This document shows, in pieces, positions 11,230 to 21,740 of a DNA stretch of 64,000 nt. The notes beneath the pieces are model-generated. The model worked only from the letters and a program-made list of their open reading frames with translations. It was not told the origin of the DNA and ran no database searches. How positions within the stretch are numbered: position 1 is the stretch's first letter; every line of letters begins with the position of its first letter. A program made the position numbers and the translations under genes. This stretch comes from Larix kaempferi (lineage: Eukaryota > Streptophyta > Pinopsida > Pinales > Pinaceae), in NCBI GenBank assembly GCA_027924585.1, contig BSBM01000261.1:3179501-3243500 (forward strand), given 5' to 3'.

Positions 11230-12367
11230 CCTGAAGTTTAGAGAGGGAGTTATTGAGGTGACAGTGGGTAACCCCTCAAGTTTGCAGTTGGGCTAGCATC
11301 GTTATTTTGGGATTTAATGACACATGCTAGTTTGTGCTGTAACACACTTGACATAAGAACTTTTTCTGTCTTCTTTTCCTCAAAACAATTATCTCCTCCC
11401 TTGAAGATTAAATTTAAATGTGGACATTGACTAGATATATCACTCACAAAATAAAGATTCTTTTTCAAGCCTAGATTATAAAGGATATTCTTGAACATGA
11501 AGGTCTTACCCTCTGATTCAATCTGTCTTTGCCTCTTCCTTCCACAGAATGCGTCCTGTCATCACCTAGAATTTTTGAATCATATCTAGATTTATCTTTT
11601 TTTTCTAGGTAACGTCTCCCAGGGAAACCTCCTAGTCACCTCCCCTCATTCCGAAGATAGAATCTAGGGTAAACCCTAGATTCTTTAGGGCACAAGGCCA
11701 GGTCAACAACTCATGAATTGATCATGCGTATCTAATCAACAAATGGCACACTAAGAGCAACATGTCACAAAGTAACAATTTGTAGGGAGGGTAACAATTT
11801 TCCTAACAACTACTCAAGCTACATCCAATGACAGACCTAAATTTATCCTTATCAAATTCAAGAGATCAATTAGATCTACTAGTCTTATGTTTTGAAGCAC
11901 CCAAATCAAAATACCATGAATTGTATTTGTCTTCTGTTTGGGAACCAATAAAGTTATTTTTCCTCTTTTTACACCATTCCACAATATTTGCCTACTTTTT
12001 GGTGAGTTTTCTGTGCTTCAAATCCCACATTCTTTTCATGCATTAATCTTCAAGTTCAGATGCCCTACTTTGCCAAAAAGATAACACTTCAAATTCTCAG
12101 TTCTAGATTTACTTCTACCTGAATCTCTACCTAAAGATGTTTTTGGCCAAGACTGCTTGTTCCTCGCTTCTGTTTGCCTTTATATTTTGCTGTGAAAGTG
12201 ATTTCAGAAGCACTGTTGTTGCTTATTAGAATAGTTAATTCATACTCGTCTTGTGTACCAATATTTAGTCACATAAGCTTGTTATTGTATTGATTATTGT
12301 CAAGTAGAGAGTGAATAGCCTTCTTGAGTGGTTTTAGAAGGTTGTTGGATGAGAGCTAGATTAGCTC
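11230..12367 (-). pseudogene. Copia D remnant, left part (pre-integrase and knuckle region)
   Basis: On the minus strand, 11498-11250 translates to a frame containing LYNLGLKKNLYFVSDISSQ, close to the Copia pre-integrase signature LYVPGLKKNLLSVSQ. Farther right, around 12110-12060, a damaged zinc-knuckle-like stretch (KCYLFGKVGHLN) is visible, with cysteines lost. The orientation and order agree with the gag fragment on the other side of element B (19985-20416). The two parts are therefore one old minus-strand Copia split by B. The pieces are heavily degraded. Confidence 0.65.
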
Positions 12368-12372
12368 TTAGT
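12368..12372. repeat. Target-site duplication of Copia B (left)
   Basis: TTAGT directly before the LTR TG at 12373, repeated perfectly at 19770-19774. Confidence 0.93.
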
Positions 12373-13021
12373 TGTTAAATTTTCAGAATTTGCTTCAATC
12401 TGATCTAGGATCTTAACTGAGAGAACAACATGTACAGCATATCTACAGCATATCAATCATGGAGACAATAATGCAAGCACACAAGAGACACAAAGATTTA
12501 CTTGGGGAAAACCATAAAGGTGAAAAACCCCAATAACTTCCTCAAAGATAGATAGAGCAATGATACAACCAACCAATAGAGATAGCCATAACCTAGCAGC
12601 AATCCTCCTCCTCCATAAGTGCGCCTCTCCTCCTTGAGAGCATGTGTGAGAAGTGAGTGAGCAAATAGAGTGCCTCCCGCACTCTATTTATACTTGACTT
12701 GACTTGCCTTTTTACCTAACTCATGTCGGCTCTAACTTAACCACATAACATAATGCTGAGTGGGCCGACCCCCAATAGGGTGGTCTAATAACCCTTTGAC
12801 CCACATGGCCGACCCCCAATAGGGTGGTCTAATAACCCTTTGACCCACATGACTTATACAGGGCCGACCCCAAATAAGGTGGTCTAATAACCCATCAAGT
12901 ATAAGTTACGACACTTACAATATAAATGACGACACTTCCTTATAGAGGAATAATACCATCTCTATAGGAATACAATATACATATATGTGAAATACATTCC
13001 GAAGTTACATATACATCAACA
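12373..13021 (-). repeat. 3' LTR of element B
   Basis: 649 bp, TGTTAA...TCAACA on plus, reading the same as 19121-19769. It contains an internal duplication: a unit of about 43 bp starting 'ggccgacccccaatagggtg' occurs twice in a row (near 12763 and 12806) with a third diverged copy near 12862. The TATA box (minus) lies near 12684-12692. Confidence 0.95.
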
Positions 13022-13030
13022 CTCCCTCTT
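13022..13030 (-). other. Polypurine tract of element B
   Basis: Minus-strand AAGAGGGAG directly before the 3' LTR, identical to that of element A. Confidence 0.85.
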
Positions 13031-13274
13031 AACTAGGAAGGTATTTCTCAGCACAGTTCTTCTAGCACAAGTCATCTTCTCTGGATCATCGTCACTAGAT
13101 AATCGTCATCGAGTCATCATCATCGTCACTGCTGCTGCTATCTCAATCAATCTCTGAATCTACTCGTCATAGGAAGTTCTACAGAGCCAGTCCTTTTTCA
13201 TACTGGATGTAGGCCCACCACCTGCAGGTCTTCATCATCACTGGCCATACTGTGGAATCTTCAGGACTTTTACG

Positions 13275-13795
13275 TGCGTCACAAAACCTCGAAAGAGCAT
13301 CCCAGGATATTACGGGTACACAACTCCAACCTGTAGGATCTCCCAGGGCGCTATTACATGTGACCCCACCACAAAACCTCGAAAGAGCATCTTAGGATGT
13401 TACGGGTACACAACTCCGACCTAAGATCTCCCAGGGCACAAATTACATGTGGTCCACCACAAAACCTAGCAAGAGCATCTCAGGATGTTACGGGTACACA
13501 ACTCCGACCTGAGATCTCCTAGGGCACAAATTACATGTGGTCATGGCAAAACCTCGCAAGAGCATCTCAGGATGTTACGGGTACACAACTCCGACCTGAA
13601 ATCTCCCAGGGCCCAAATTACATGCCATAGGACAAAACCTCGCAAGAGCATCTCAGGATGTTACGGGTACACAACTCCGACCTGAGATCTCCCAGGGCAA
13701 TGAATTACATGTCCTCCCAGAGCAATGTCTCGAAAGAGCATCCCAGGCTGTTACGGGTACACAACTCCGACCTATAGGATCTCCCAGACATGCTC
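13275..13795 (-). repeat. Minisatellite 1 of element B, period 86-90 bp
   Basis: Six copies of a unit containing 'ttacgggtacacaactcc', with the 'gggtaca' at 13314, 13404, 13492, 13579, 13665 and 13755. Units end in a 'ctcccagggc'-like phrase followed by a more variable 'aattacatg' spacer. The array lies in the element's 3' untranslated part. Confidence 0.93.
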
Positions 13796-13859
13796 ATATG
13801 CACAACCTGATCCACGGCCACAGAGTATCAACCTGATACTCACCATACATCATCCTGAT

Positions 13860-14045
13860 GTACTCATGATCGTCCTGATCATAATCACTGCAACGTCCTG
13901 CTGCAAGTCATCTGGAGCAACATCCTGAAGCTCGTCATCCATGATCGTCCTGATCATTAATGCAACATCCTGCTGCATGTCATCTGGAGCAACATCCTGA
14001 AGCTCGTCATCTATGATCATCCTGATCATCACTGCAACATCATGC
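13860..14045 (-). repeat. Minisatellite 2 of element B, period about 72 bp
   Basis: Two and a half copies. The phrase 'tcatctggagcaacatcctg' begins at 13908 and again at 13980. It is adjacent to minisatellite 1 and shares a 'cctgatcat' style with the next array. Confidence 0.85.
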
Positions 14046-14049
14046 TGCA

Positions 14050-14572
14050 TGATCTACCTGATCATCAATGCATCTTCCTGATGCATACCAAGTATCATAC
14101 ATGATCCTCCTGATCATCAATGCATCTACCTGATGCATACCAAGTATCTACCTGATATATATCATCATACATGATCCTCCTGATCATCAATGTATCCACC
14201 TGATACAAATACAAATACATGATACATATCACCATACATGATCCACCTGATCATACAATGTATCCACCTGATACATATACAGATACACGGTCCAAGCATC
14301 CAACATGATGCATAATACATACACATGATCCAACTGATCATATCCAGCATCCAACATGATGCGTACATACATACATAAAATGATCCAACTGATCATATCC
14401 TGCATCCAACATGATGCGTACATACATACATAAAATGATCCAACTGATCATATCCTGCATCCAACATGATGCGTACATACATACATAAAATGATCCAACT
14501 GATCATATCCTGCATCCAACATGATGCGTACATACATACATAAAATGATCCAACTGATCATATCCTGCAGAA
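14050..14572 (-). repeat. Minisatellite 3 of element B, period 55 bp
   Basis: Near-perfect 55-bp tandem units: 'ccaacatgatgcg' starts at 14351, 14406, 14461 and 14516. Looser related units extend leftwards to about 14050. The homogeneity of the last four units suggests very recent expansion. Confidence 0.93.
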
Positions 14573-14675
14573 ACTAGAACATCATCCTGATGCTCATCAT
14601 CCAGCGCTTACATCCACAGCCATGTGAAGGATCCTCCTTCCAACATGCTTGGAATGGCTTCAGCAAATGTGTCCG

Positions 14676-15541
14676 TCACTTCTTCCTCGAAGTGTCCTCG
14701 ATTTGAATAACGCCAAGCCTTTCTCTGAAGTACTCGAACTTCACCCTGGCTAGTGGCTTCGTCAGCACATCTGCAATCTGCTCGTCTGTCGCAACATATA
14801 GGAGCTTCACGGCTCCTCTCTGCACCATATCCCTGATATAGTGATATTTGATCTCTATGTGTTTCGACCTGTCATGAAACACTGGATTCTCGGACAGCTT
14901 CACACAACTCTGGTTATCACAGAAGATATCAGTAGCTTCCAATGGGAGATCAAATAGCTCAGACAGTAGCTTCCGTAGCCATACTGCCTCATAACTAGCT
15001 GAACAGGCTGCAACATACTCTGCCTCAGCTGTACTCAGTGCTACGCAGGACTGCTTCCTGCTAAACCAAGAGATCACACCTGATCCCATACTGAAGTAAC
15101 ACCCAGATGTGCTCTTCCTGTCTGCAGCACTGCCAGCCCAGTCTGAATCAACATAACCCTGCAGGTTAAACTTTTGATTCGCCTCATATCTGAGCCCATA
15201 ATCCACTGTACCCTTCAGGTACCTCAGAACATGCTTTACAGCAACCAGGTGAACACTCCTCGGATCCGTCAGGAACTGGCTCAATGTGTTCACAGCAAAG
15301 CAAATGTCTGGTCTCGTGTTCGTCAAGTACATCAAGGACCCAATCATCTGACGATACGTAGAGACATCAACCAGCTCAGATGAAGCATCACATAGAAGCT
15401 CCATATTTGATGTCATAGGTGTGGCCATAGCCTTGCAGTCCATCATCCCGAACCTCTTCAGGATCTCTACTGCATACTTCCCTTGTCCAAGGAAGATTCC
15501 ATATGCACTCTGCCACACCTCCATGCCAAAATCAAATAGTG
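14676..15541 (-). pseudogene. Element B RNase H and RT connection, intact frame
   Basis: A continuous frame of about 285 codons carries the Copia RNase H end of pol: VWQSAYGIFLGQGKYA, LTNTRPDICF, YVDSDWAGS, KSTSGCYF, ALSTAEAEYVAACS, the HIEI...HYIRDMV block and DVLTKPLA. No stop interrupts it, in contrast with element A. It lacks a working RT upstream, because 15544-15762 is a separate, altered piece, so it has no evident way to be made as part of a polyprotein. It may simply be kept by youth. Confidence 0.88.
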
Positions 15542-15543
15542 CA

Positions 15544-16115
15544 TCATCCCCAAGTCTTCATCTCGAACTTGGAAGAAAGCTTCCGCTGCGTGTCGGCAAT
15601 CAATCTATCTTTACCTGTAACAAACAGGTTATCTGCATACAAAAGTAGTATCACTGGATTGCCTTCTTCAACCTTGTAGAAAAGGTTGGAATTTGCTTTA
15701 CTCTTGGTAACGCCCAAACTGGATAGTAAGCTGTCTATCCTACCATACCAAGTTCTGTACACATATATGACTACACCATGCTGTCTTGAGATCCATCTGG
15801 TGCATCTTCTATTTCATCACTTTTATATTTCTCAATGCTGCCATCTGCAACATGCTTGATCTGATAGTTCCATTTGGAAGTCATAACAAACTTCCCTTCA
15901 CATCTTGGGACTACATCCCAAACATCATTCTTCATGATCGACGGATCATGGTATTTCATTTCTTCATCCCAGATCCTGGGAACTTCAATATCTCCAATAT
16001 CTTCAATAGATATCTTTGTTGCTGGAACAAAATGTTGTAGTTCTTCTTTTGTAGGAGATGGCATACGATCTTTCCTACACAACAAGTTAAATTGCATGAT
16101 TAGAAAACATCTCAT
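15544..16115 (-). pseudogene. Element B reverse transcriptase remnants
   Basis: Two separated pieces. 16115-15771 encodes the IN-RT linker and the start of RT (MKNDVWDVVPR, then TSKWNYQIKH). 15762-15544 encodes the middle (TWYGRIDSLL, the catalytic loop, then the region just before RNase H). The segment that should join them, with the FLNG and KQAPR blocks, is deleted. The catalytic box reads YADN instead of YVDD, so a catalytic Asp is lost. RT activity from this copy can be excluded on these two grounds. Confidence 0.85.
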
Positions 16116-16119
16116 AGTT

Positions 16120-17690
16120 TTCAGAACAAATTCTTACACATAAAGAAATATGCCATACAGTCATGCAATTATCTTAGCCAATGCTTCAATACAACATTTA
16201 TCCATATTCCGTAACTTTCTAGATGCCTTCCAATCTCTACCAGAACATTGTTAAGAGTGTGCACAACTCCCAACATGTCAGCAAAGAGGTTTCATTCTAG
16301 ATAAGTAGCAATGGAATGTTGTACAGTGCCATAGGCCACTTACCCATTCATATTAGGAGTATACTGTTCATCAATGCAATTATTCTAATATGCATAATAC
16401 ACAACCTAATTCTAGGAACATCAGTATATACATTATTGAACAATTTTATTTTAAAAATGATAATTCAAATACTTATCTTTGTTTGTTCATTGGGTGGACT
16501 CCCTCTGAGTCTTCGCTTCCTTGCAGGAGCTGCTGGAGTCCTAATCTGAAGTAGCTTCTTCTACACCTTTCTATTGTGGAATGTAGAGAGATGGACAACT
16601 CCCTCTAAATATCTGCATCCTTGCAGAAGCTACTGAAGTGTGCTCCTTTGCTTTCTTTGCAGGAACAACTGGAGTGTGCTCCCTCTTGATCTTTGCTTCC
16701 TGAATTACCTGTTCTTGAACTCATATTCATCCTTGGTCCCTATGCATGCTTATTAGTATCATGAATGTGTTATCCTTGTGATCTCATATAAAATCATACA
16801 TTCATTAGTATACTATTAAAACACAATAATCTCAAGCATGTATAGTCATGATCATTTCAAACAGAAATAATAAGCATTAGCATTCAAGGATTCTTATGTT
16901 TAGTCAAATCATAAGAAACATAACATGTCTAAACCTGTAATTACTCAAGCCTATGACTCTTCAGGTTAGTTGAATCATCAATCAAGATAAGAGATATAAA
17001 ATGCATAAAACCTGTGATTATTCAAACCTATACCATCATGATTCTTCTGGTTAGTCATATCATCAATTATGGTAAGAAACATAATATGCATACAATCATG
17101 ATTATTCAAACCTATGACTTCATGAATAATCATTATCAACAACGCGATAGTATAAGATCCTAACCCAAGGTAGGAATCTAGCTTGATATAGGAAAAACAT
17201 ACCTGGATTATCATGTTAGCTAGTTATGTCTAACATACCCGTATAATGTCTTTTGGTTCTCTTCGATGACTTGTGCTAGTAACCTGCATGTCTCATAGTT
17301 TAACCAAGTTATACATACCTCGAGAATGGATCTCTTATGAGATCCATGGCAATGGATGAATCTTTGTCCTCATGTCATCATGATCATATGTTCTTGAACC
17401 AGAACATGATTTGTCTTCTTGGTGTACCTTTCATGTTAGTAGACAACATAAAACTCATACAACATCACAATGTGTTAGTACAAACATAAGTGTCAACACC
17501 CTAACCAATGAATATCTTCTATCATGCATTCATAATTTTGTTAAGGTGATACAACAAATATAAAATCAAAATTGTACTAACCGTAATAACATGAAGACAA
17601 ACATACCATAAACTTAATCATGGACAAATATCGAAACATACCTCGATGAGTCATACCTGTCGAGATCGCTTGTAATCTTCTTATGTAAGG
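16120..17690 (-). other. Unassigned insert inside element B, with a linker-like part
   Basis: This occupies the place of gag, protease and integrase. On the minus strand 16710-16480 gives repeated Pro/Ala/Lys/Arg-rich phrases (TPVVPAKKAK, TPAAPARKRR) resembling the low-complexity linker after Copia integrase. Around 16939, 17017 and 17101 a phrase 'attattcaaacctat' recurs at intervals of about 80 bp, an imperfect tandem repeat. The rest shows nothing recognisable. Its origin, whether residual pol linker or captured DNA, is unclear. Confidence 0.5.
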
Positions 17691-18382
17691 CCTTAGCCTC
17701 ATCTCCCTCTGAGACAGGAACTTCTTTCACTTATGCAGGTGATCAATCCATCTTCTTCTAGGATTAACCCAATCCACTTGATTTGTAAGAACTGGACCTT
17801 GAGCTGGATATGGGTTTGTCAGAGAAACCCCAAAAATTCAAACTTTGAATTTCAACCTTCCGATAGGATAGGAATATGCGCCTCGATGAACTGATCAAAC
17901 TGGTATATTCAGAATTTGAAAACTGCAAAGTTTCACTCCTCAAATTTGCCTTTGAAACTTCCGGATTCACTGGACGTGACCCTGAACTGGGGTTTGATGA
18001 AGCCCACTCTTTTGCCCCATAAAAATGTTTGATCCAAAGCTCTAAGCTTCTATTTTTCTGAGGAGCTTCCAGCCGTGGTCACAGATTTCAAAAATTCCCA
18101 TTTTTACAGAAGCCCTAATTTTCCATTTTTCTGATCAAAGTCCCGAACTAGGGTCTGATCAAACCCGGCCTTCTACCCAGCCAAAAATTCTGATATTGGT
18201 CTCTAAATTTCTATTTTGATGAGTAGCATCCAGCCGTGGTCTCCGATTACAAAAATTCCAACTTTCTTCAAAGCCCTAAATTCCGGAAGCCATGAATGAA
18301 GGTACCAAAAAATAATTCTGTTTTGACAGAAATATGTACCTGATTGTTTCTGGTGTAACTCCGAAATTTTTGATCCACAGGG

Positions 18383-18775
18383 TCTGAAAAAGTTTCCTGA
18401 CATAGCCTGACCTGTTAGCTTTCCATCCTGACAGGTCTGACCTCAATTGGATGTTCTGAGAGAGAGTTATGCCAAATGTCGCAACGTGACCTGTTTTGGG
18501 AAAATACAGGAGAGCGAACTTGTACGGCGTGCCACGTGTCACTGTTTGACCTTCGGCCTCTGAAAAAGTTTTCTGAGATATCTCGGCCTGTTATCTTTCC
18601 ATCCTGACAGGTCTGAACTCAATTGGATTCTCTGAGAGAGAGATATGCCAAGTGTCGCAACGTGACCTGTTTATGGGATAATACAGGAGATCGAACTTGT
18701 ACGGCGTGCCACGTGTCACTGTTTGACCTTCGGCCTCTGAAAAAGTTTTCTGAGATAGCTCGGCCTGTGTACTAC
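18383..18775 (-). repeat. Tandem duplication in element B leader, period 176-177 bp
   Basis: Two full units (18383-18558 and 18559-18735) and the start of a third (18736 on). The phrase 'tctgaaaaag' marks each start, and 'tgtacggcgtgccacgtgtc' recurs at 18521 and 18698. It lies in the leader, between the primer-binding site and gag remnants, so it would be part of the packaged RNA. Confidence 0.92.
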
Positions 18776-19108
18776 CTGTCACTTTTCACGAAATTTCATT
18801 TGGAGCTTCCTAGCCCAAGTTATGACCTTTTTCCCAAGGTCACCTGATTTTGACTCAGATCTGGAAGAGGCAGAAACCCTATATTGTACAGATCATAAAT
18901 CACAAAGTACAACGAATTAGAGGTTGTCCTTTGGACACAAGGTACCTGGAGATTTTATCTTCGTCCTGTAACAATTTCAGATCCGAAAAATTCGCCAAAA
19001 CGGATTTATAGCGAAAGTGCTACGATGACTGGTTTTTGCTATATCAAGCCCTAGCATCGTAAGTGCAACAAGTGTCATACATGCCATATCATGCCTTCTT
19101 TCAGGCTA

Positions 19109-19120
19109 GCTCTGATACCA
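19109..19120 (-). other. Primer-binding site of element B
   Basis: Minus-strand TGGTATCAGAGC directly after the 5' LTR, the exact initiator-Met tRNA complement used by many plant Copia elements. Confidence 0.94.
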
Positions 19121-19769
19121 TGTTAAATTTTCAGAATTTGCTTCAATCTGATCTAGGATCTTAACTGAGAGAACAACATGTACAGCATATCTACAGCATA
19201 TCAATCATGGAGACAATAATGCAAGCACACAAGAGACACAAAGATTTACTTGGGGAAAACCATAAAGGTGAAAAACCCCAATAACTTCCTCAAAGATAGA
19301 TAGAGCAATGATACAACCAACCAATAGAGATAGCCATAACCTAGCAGCAATCCTCCTCCTCCATAAGTGCGCCTCTCCTCCTTGAGAGCATGTGTGAGAA
19401 GTGAGTGAGCAAATAGAGTGCCTCCCGCACTCTATTTATACTTGACTTGACTTGCCTTTTTACCTAACTCATGTCGGCTCTAACTTAACCACATAACATA
19501 ATGCTGAGTGGGCCGACCCCCAATAGGGTGGTCTAATAACCCTTTGACCCACATGGCCGACCCCCAATAGGGTGGTCTAATAACCCTTTGACCCACATGA
19601 CTTATACAGGGCCGACCCCAAATAAGGTGGTCTAATAACCCATCAAGTATAAGTTACGACACTTACAATATAAATGACGACACTTCCTTATAGAGGAATA
19701 ATACCATCTCTATAGGAATACAATATACATATATGTGAAATACATTCCGAAGTTACATATACATCAACA
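19121..19769 (-). repeat. 5' LTR of element B
   Basis: 649 bp. Comparing it line by line with 12373-13021 I find no difference. The promoter TATA box is at 19432-19440 (minus). Confidence 0.95.
19432..19440 (-). promoter_or_regulatory. TATA box in the 5' LTR of element B
   Basis: Minus-strand TATAAATAG in the same LTR position as in element A; the likely core promoter. Confidence 0.75.
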
Positions 19770-19774
19770 TTAGT
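19770..19774. repeat. Target-site duplication of Copia B (right)
   Basis: TTAGT directly after the LTR end, matching 12368-12372. Confidence 0.93.
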
Positions 19775-19984
19775 TTAGTGTGTGGTGAGATATTCTCTGA
19801 AGTAGTTATGTCTGAGATAAAATAGAGTGTCTATCCTAATTTTTGAGAGAAAATCTTGATATATTTATGTGTACAATTACATTGTTTAATAGAACAATCA
19901 ACACAGTTTTGTTGTGGAACTCTCTTTTCTTATTTTCTGATATTGCTTCCAACTGCTTTTTTTAACTTTCCTTTTGTAACAACT

Positions 19985-20416
19985 AACTTGTCAACGTTGC
20001 AAAAGTTCCATCAGTGGATTCAGAAATAATGTTAAGAGTTTCTACAATATTTTCAAACAATTGAGGCAGACTTTTGAAGGTAATTACAATGATATCCTCT
20101 TCATTTACTTGTCAACGTTGCAAAAGTTCCATCAGTGGATTCAGAAATAATGTTAAGAGTTTCTATAATATTTTCAGACAATTGAGGCAGACTTTTGAAG
20201 GTAACTACAACGATATCCTCTTCATTTACTTCTCTACATATTTCTAGTAATCGATATCTAATATCTTTCAACTTCAGTAAATGCTTTGAAATTGATTCCC
20301 CTTCCCATTATTTTTTGTTATGTAAAACGCCCTACCTTTATTTGAAGTTTTCGGCATCTCCCATGGATGCTTTAATACTCTGCATGCATCTTCTGCATCT
20401 TGCACTTGAGAAAGTG
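19985..20416 (-). pseudogene. Copia D remnant, right part (gag) with 122-bp duplication
   Basis: On the minus strand from 20415 leftward, the text translates in two frames to a UBN2-type gag: DAEDACRVLKASMGDAENF, then after a shift SISKHLLKLKDIRYRLLEI, EEDIVVVTFKSLPQ and NIIETLNIISESTDGTFATL. A 122-bp direct tandem duplication (19987-20108 and 20109-20230) repeats the last block. It is separated from its downstream parts by element B. It stops sharply at 20416, where a different repeat begins with TGTAATATCCCG, a plausible LTR start. Confidence 0.75.
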
Positions 20417-21308
20417 TAATATCCCGATTTTGACCCCATCATATTAAAATGTAAATGATGTAATATCATTATAAAATTGTGGTGAGGAGCTCAAGGCCAA
20501 GGCCCCACCATCGATTTAGTGTTAAAATTGATGCATATGGGTTGCGTGCTAGCCACGCGCAATAAAAATTGTAAATATCATGTAAATACGCATTTTAATC
20601 AAATACCCACAACTAGCTATGCAATGCAATGCAACAAGAGTATGGGGGCATGATTTTTACAAGGAATTGGGAGGGAAATATTCAAACCCTTGAACCAATC
20701 AAGTCAAGGCAAGTGTCAATGAGAGAACTCATGAACCTTCAACTACCCATGTTGACTTTTGTACCCAATCATTTAATTCTTCCAAGAGTTGGTTGAGGTA
20801 GTTAATGCATTCGGAATGGAGAGGTATGGCTGCCCAAAATTCGGGTATGGGCAAGCCACCATTCTAGGAAAATGAGTTTTGGCTTCCTTGGCAAGAAAGG
20901 AGCCACGAAATTGCTCCCCAAGCCATTATCCATCAACCAGTTGGGCTCTCTCACGCAGTTTTAGCTGGTGGGGCATTTTTCCTCCACGTTTTTCCAGTGT
21001 TTCCTTGTTTTTTAGTTGTGAAGAGGGCGTTTTTGGTGTTGCAGAGCGATTGGGAGGAAGTGAGATTGATTTGGGGGGTCCATAGAGGCCGTTTTTGGCC
21101 ATTCAAATGTTCATATACATGTGGAGAAAAACGTTTTCTTCCCTGTGGTCGATTTTCCCTCCCCATAATTCGTTTTGGATGTGCCACGAAGTGGAAGAAC
21201 CAATGGGGACCCTGTTTTGTAAATCCCATTGTTAAAAATGTGTATCCATGCCCAATATTTGAGATTGCTATGTGCGGGATAGAATGTTGTGGTTTGAGAT
21301 GGGTATCC

Positions 21309-21740
21309 ATTGCTTTGGCTTGAGCTTGAGTGCAAGCATCCAAAAATAGAAGGGTTTACATTTGGCTTGATAAACCCAGCTATGGATTGGCTTGGCTTAG
21401 ATGTGATGTTCTTTTTGCTGTGCATAGGTTTGTAGGTTCCTATTCCTTGTGGAAATCATGCCCAGCTCGGGGGTGGCAACTATGTTGAGAGATTGATGAG
21501 CATAGTTGGCCTATGGCTGGGTGGATTGCTTTGGCTTGAGCTTGAGTGCAATCATCCAAAAATAGAAGGGTTCACACTTGGCTTGATAAACCCAGCTATG
21601 GATTGGCTTGGCTTAGATGTGATGTTCTTTTTGCTGTGCATAGGTTTGTAGGTTCCCATTCTTTGTGGAAATCATGCCCAGCTCGGGGGTGGCAACTATG
21701 TTGAGAGATTGATGAGCATAGTTGGCCTATGGCTGGGTGG
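21309..21740. repeat. 216-bp tandem duplication
   Basis: 21309-21524 and 21525-21740 are nearly the same text, starting 'attgctttggcttgagcttg' and ending 'ctatggctgggtgg'. Only a few bases differ, so the duplication is fairly recent. No coding meaning is visible. Confidence 0.93.

Larger units (their letters stand above)
12373..19769 (-). mobile_element. Copia-derived non-autonomous LTR element B, recent insertion
   Basis: A 7397-bp minus-strand element with 649-bp LTRs that I read as identical. It has PBS TGGTATCAGAGC, a polypurine tract and TSD TTAGT. Its interior keeps a leader, only about 80 bp of early gag text (around 17690-17770), a scrambled RT and a continuous RNase H. Protease, integrase and most of gag are absent. 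About 1.5 kb (16120-17690) of unassigned sequence lies where they should be. Identical LTRs mean a young insertion, so the element must have been moved by proteins from another copy. The 3' region carries three minisatellites. Confidence 0.93.

Noticed and set aside
14340-14572. Regular 55-bp direct repeats, superficially like a CRISPR array
   Set aside because: The whole 55-bp unit is conserved with no variable spacers, it lies inside a plant Copia element, and no cas genes are present. It is a minisatellite.
20951-21425. Overlapping open frames of 104-130 codons on both strands
   Set aside because: No motif or start context, they overlap each other on both strands, and they lie next to a non-coding tandem duplication. 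Treated as chance frames.
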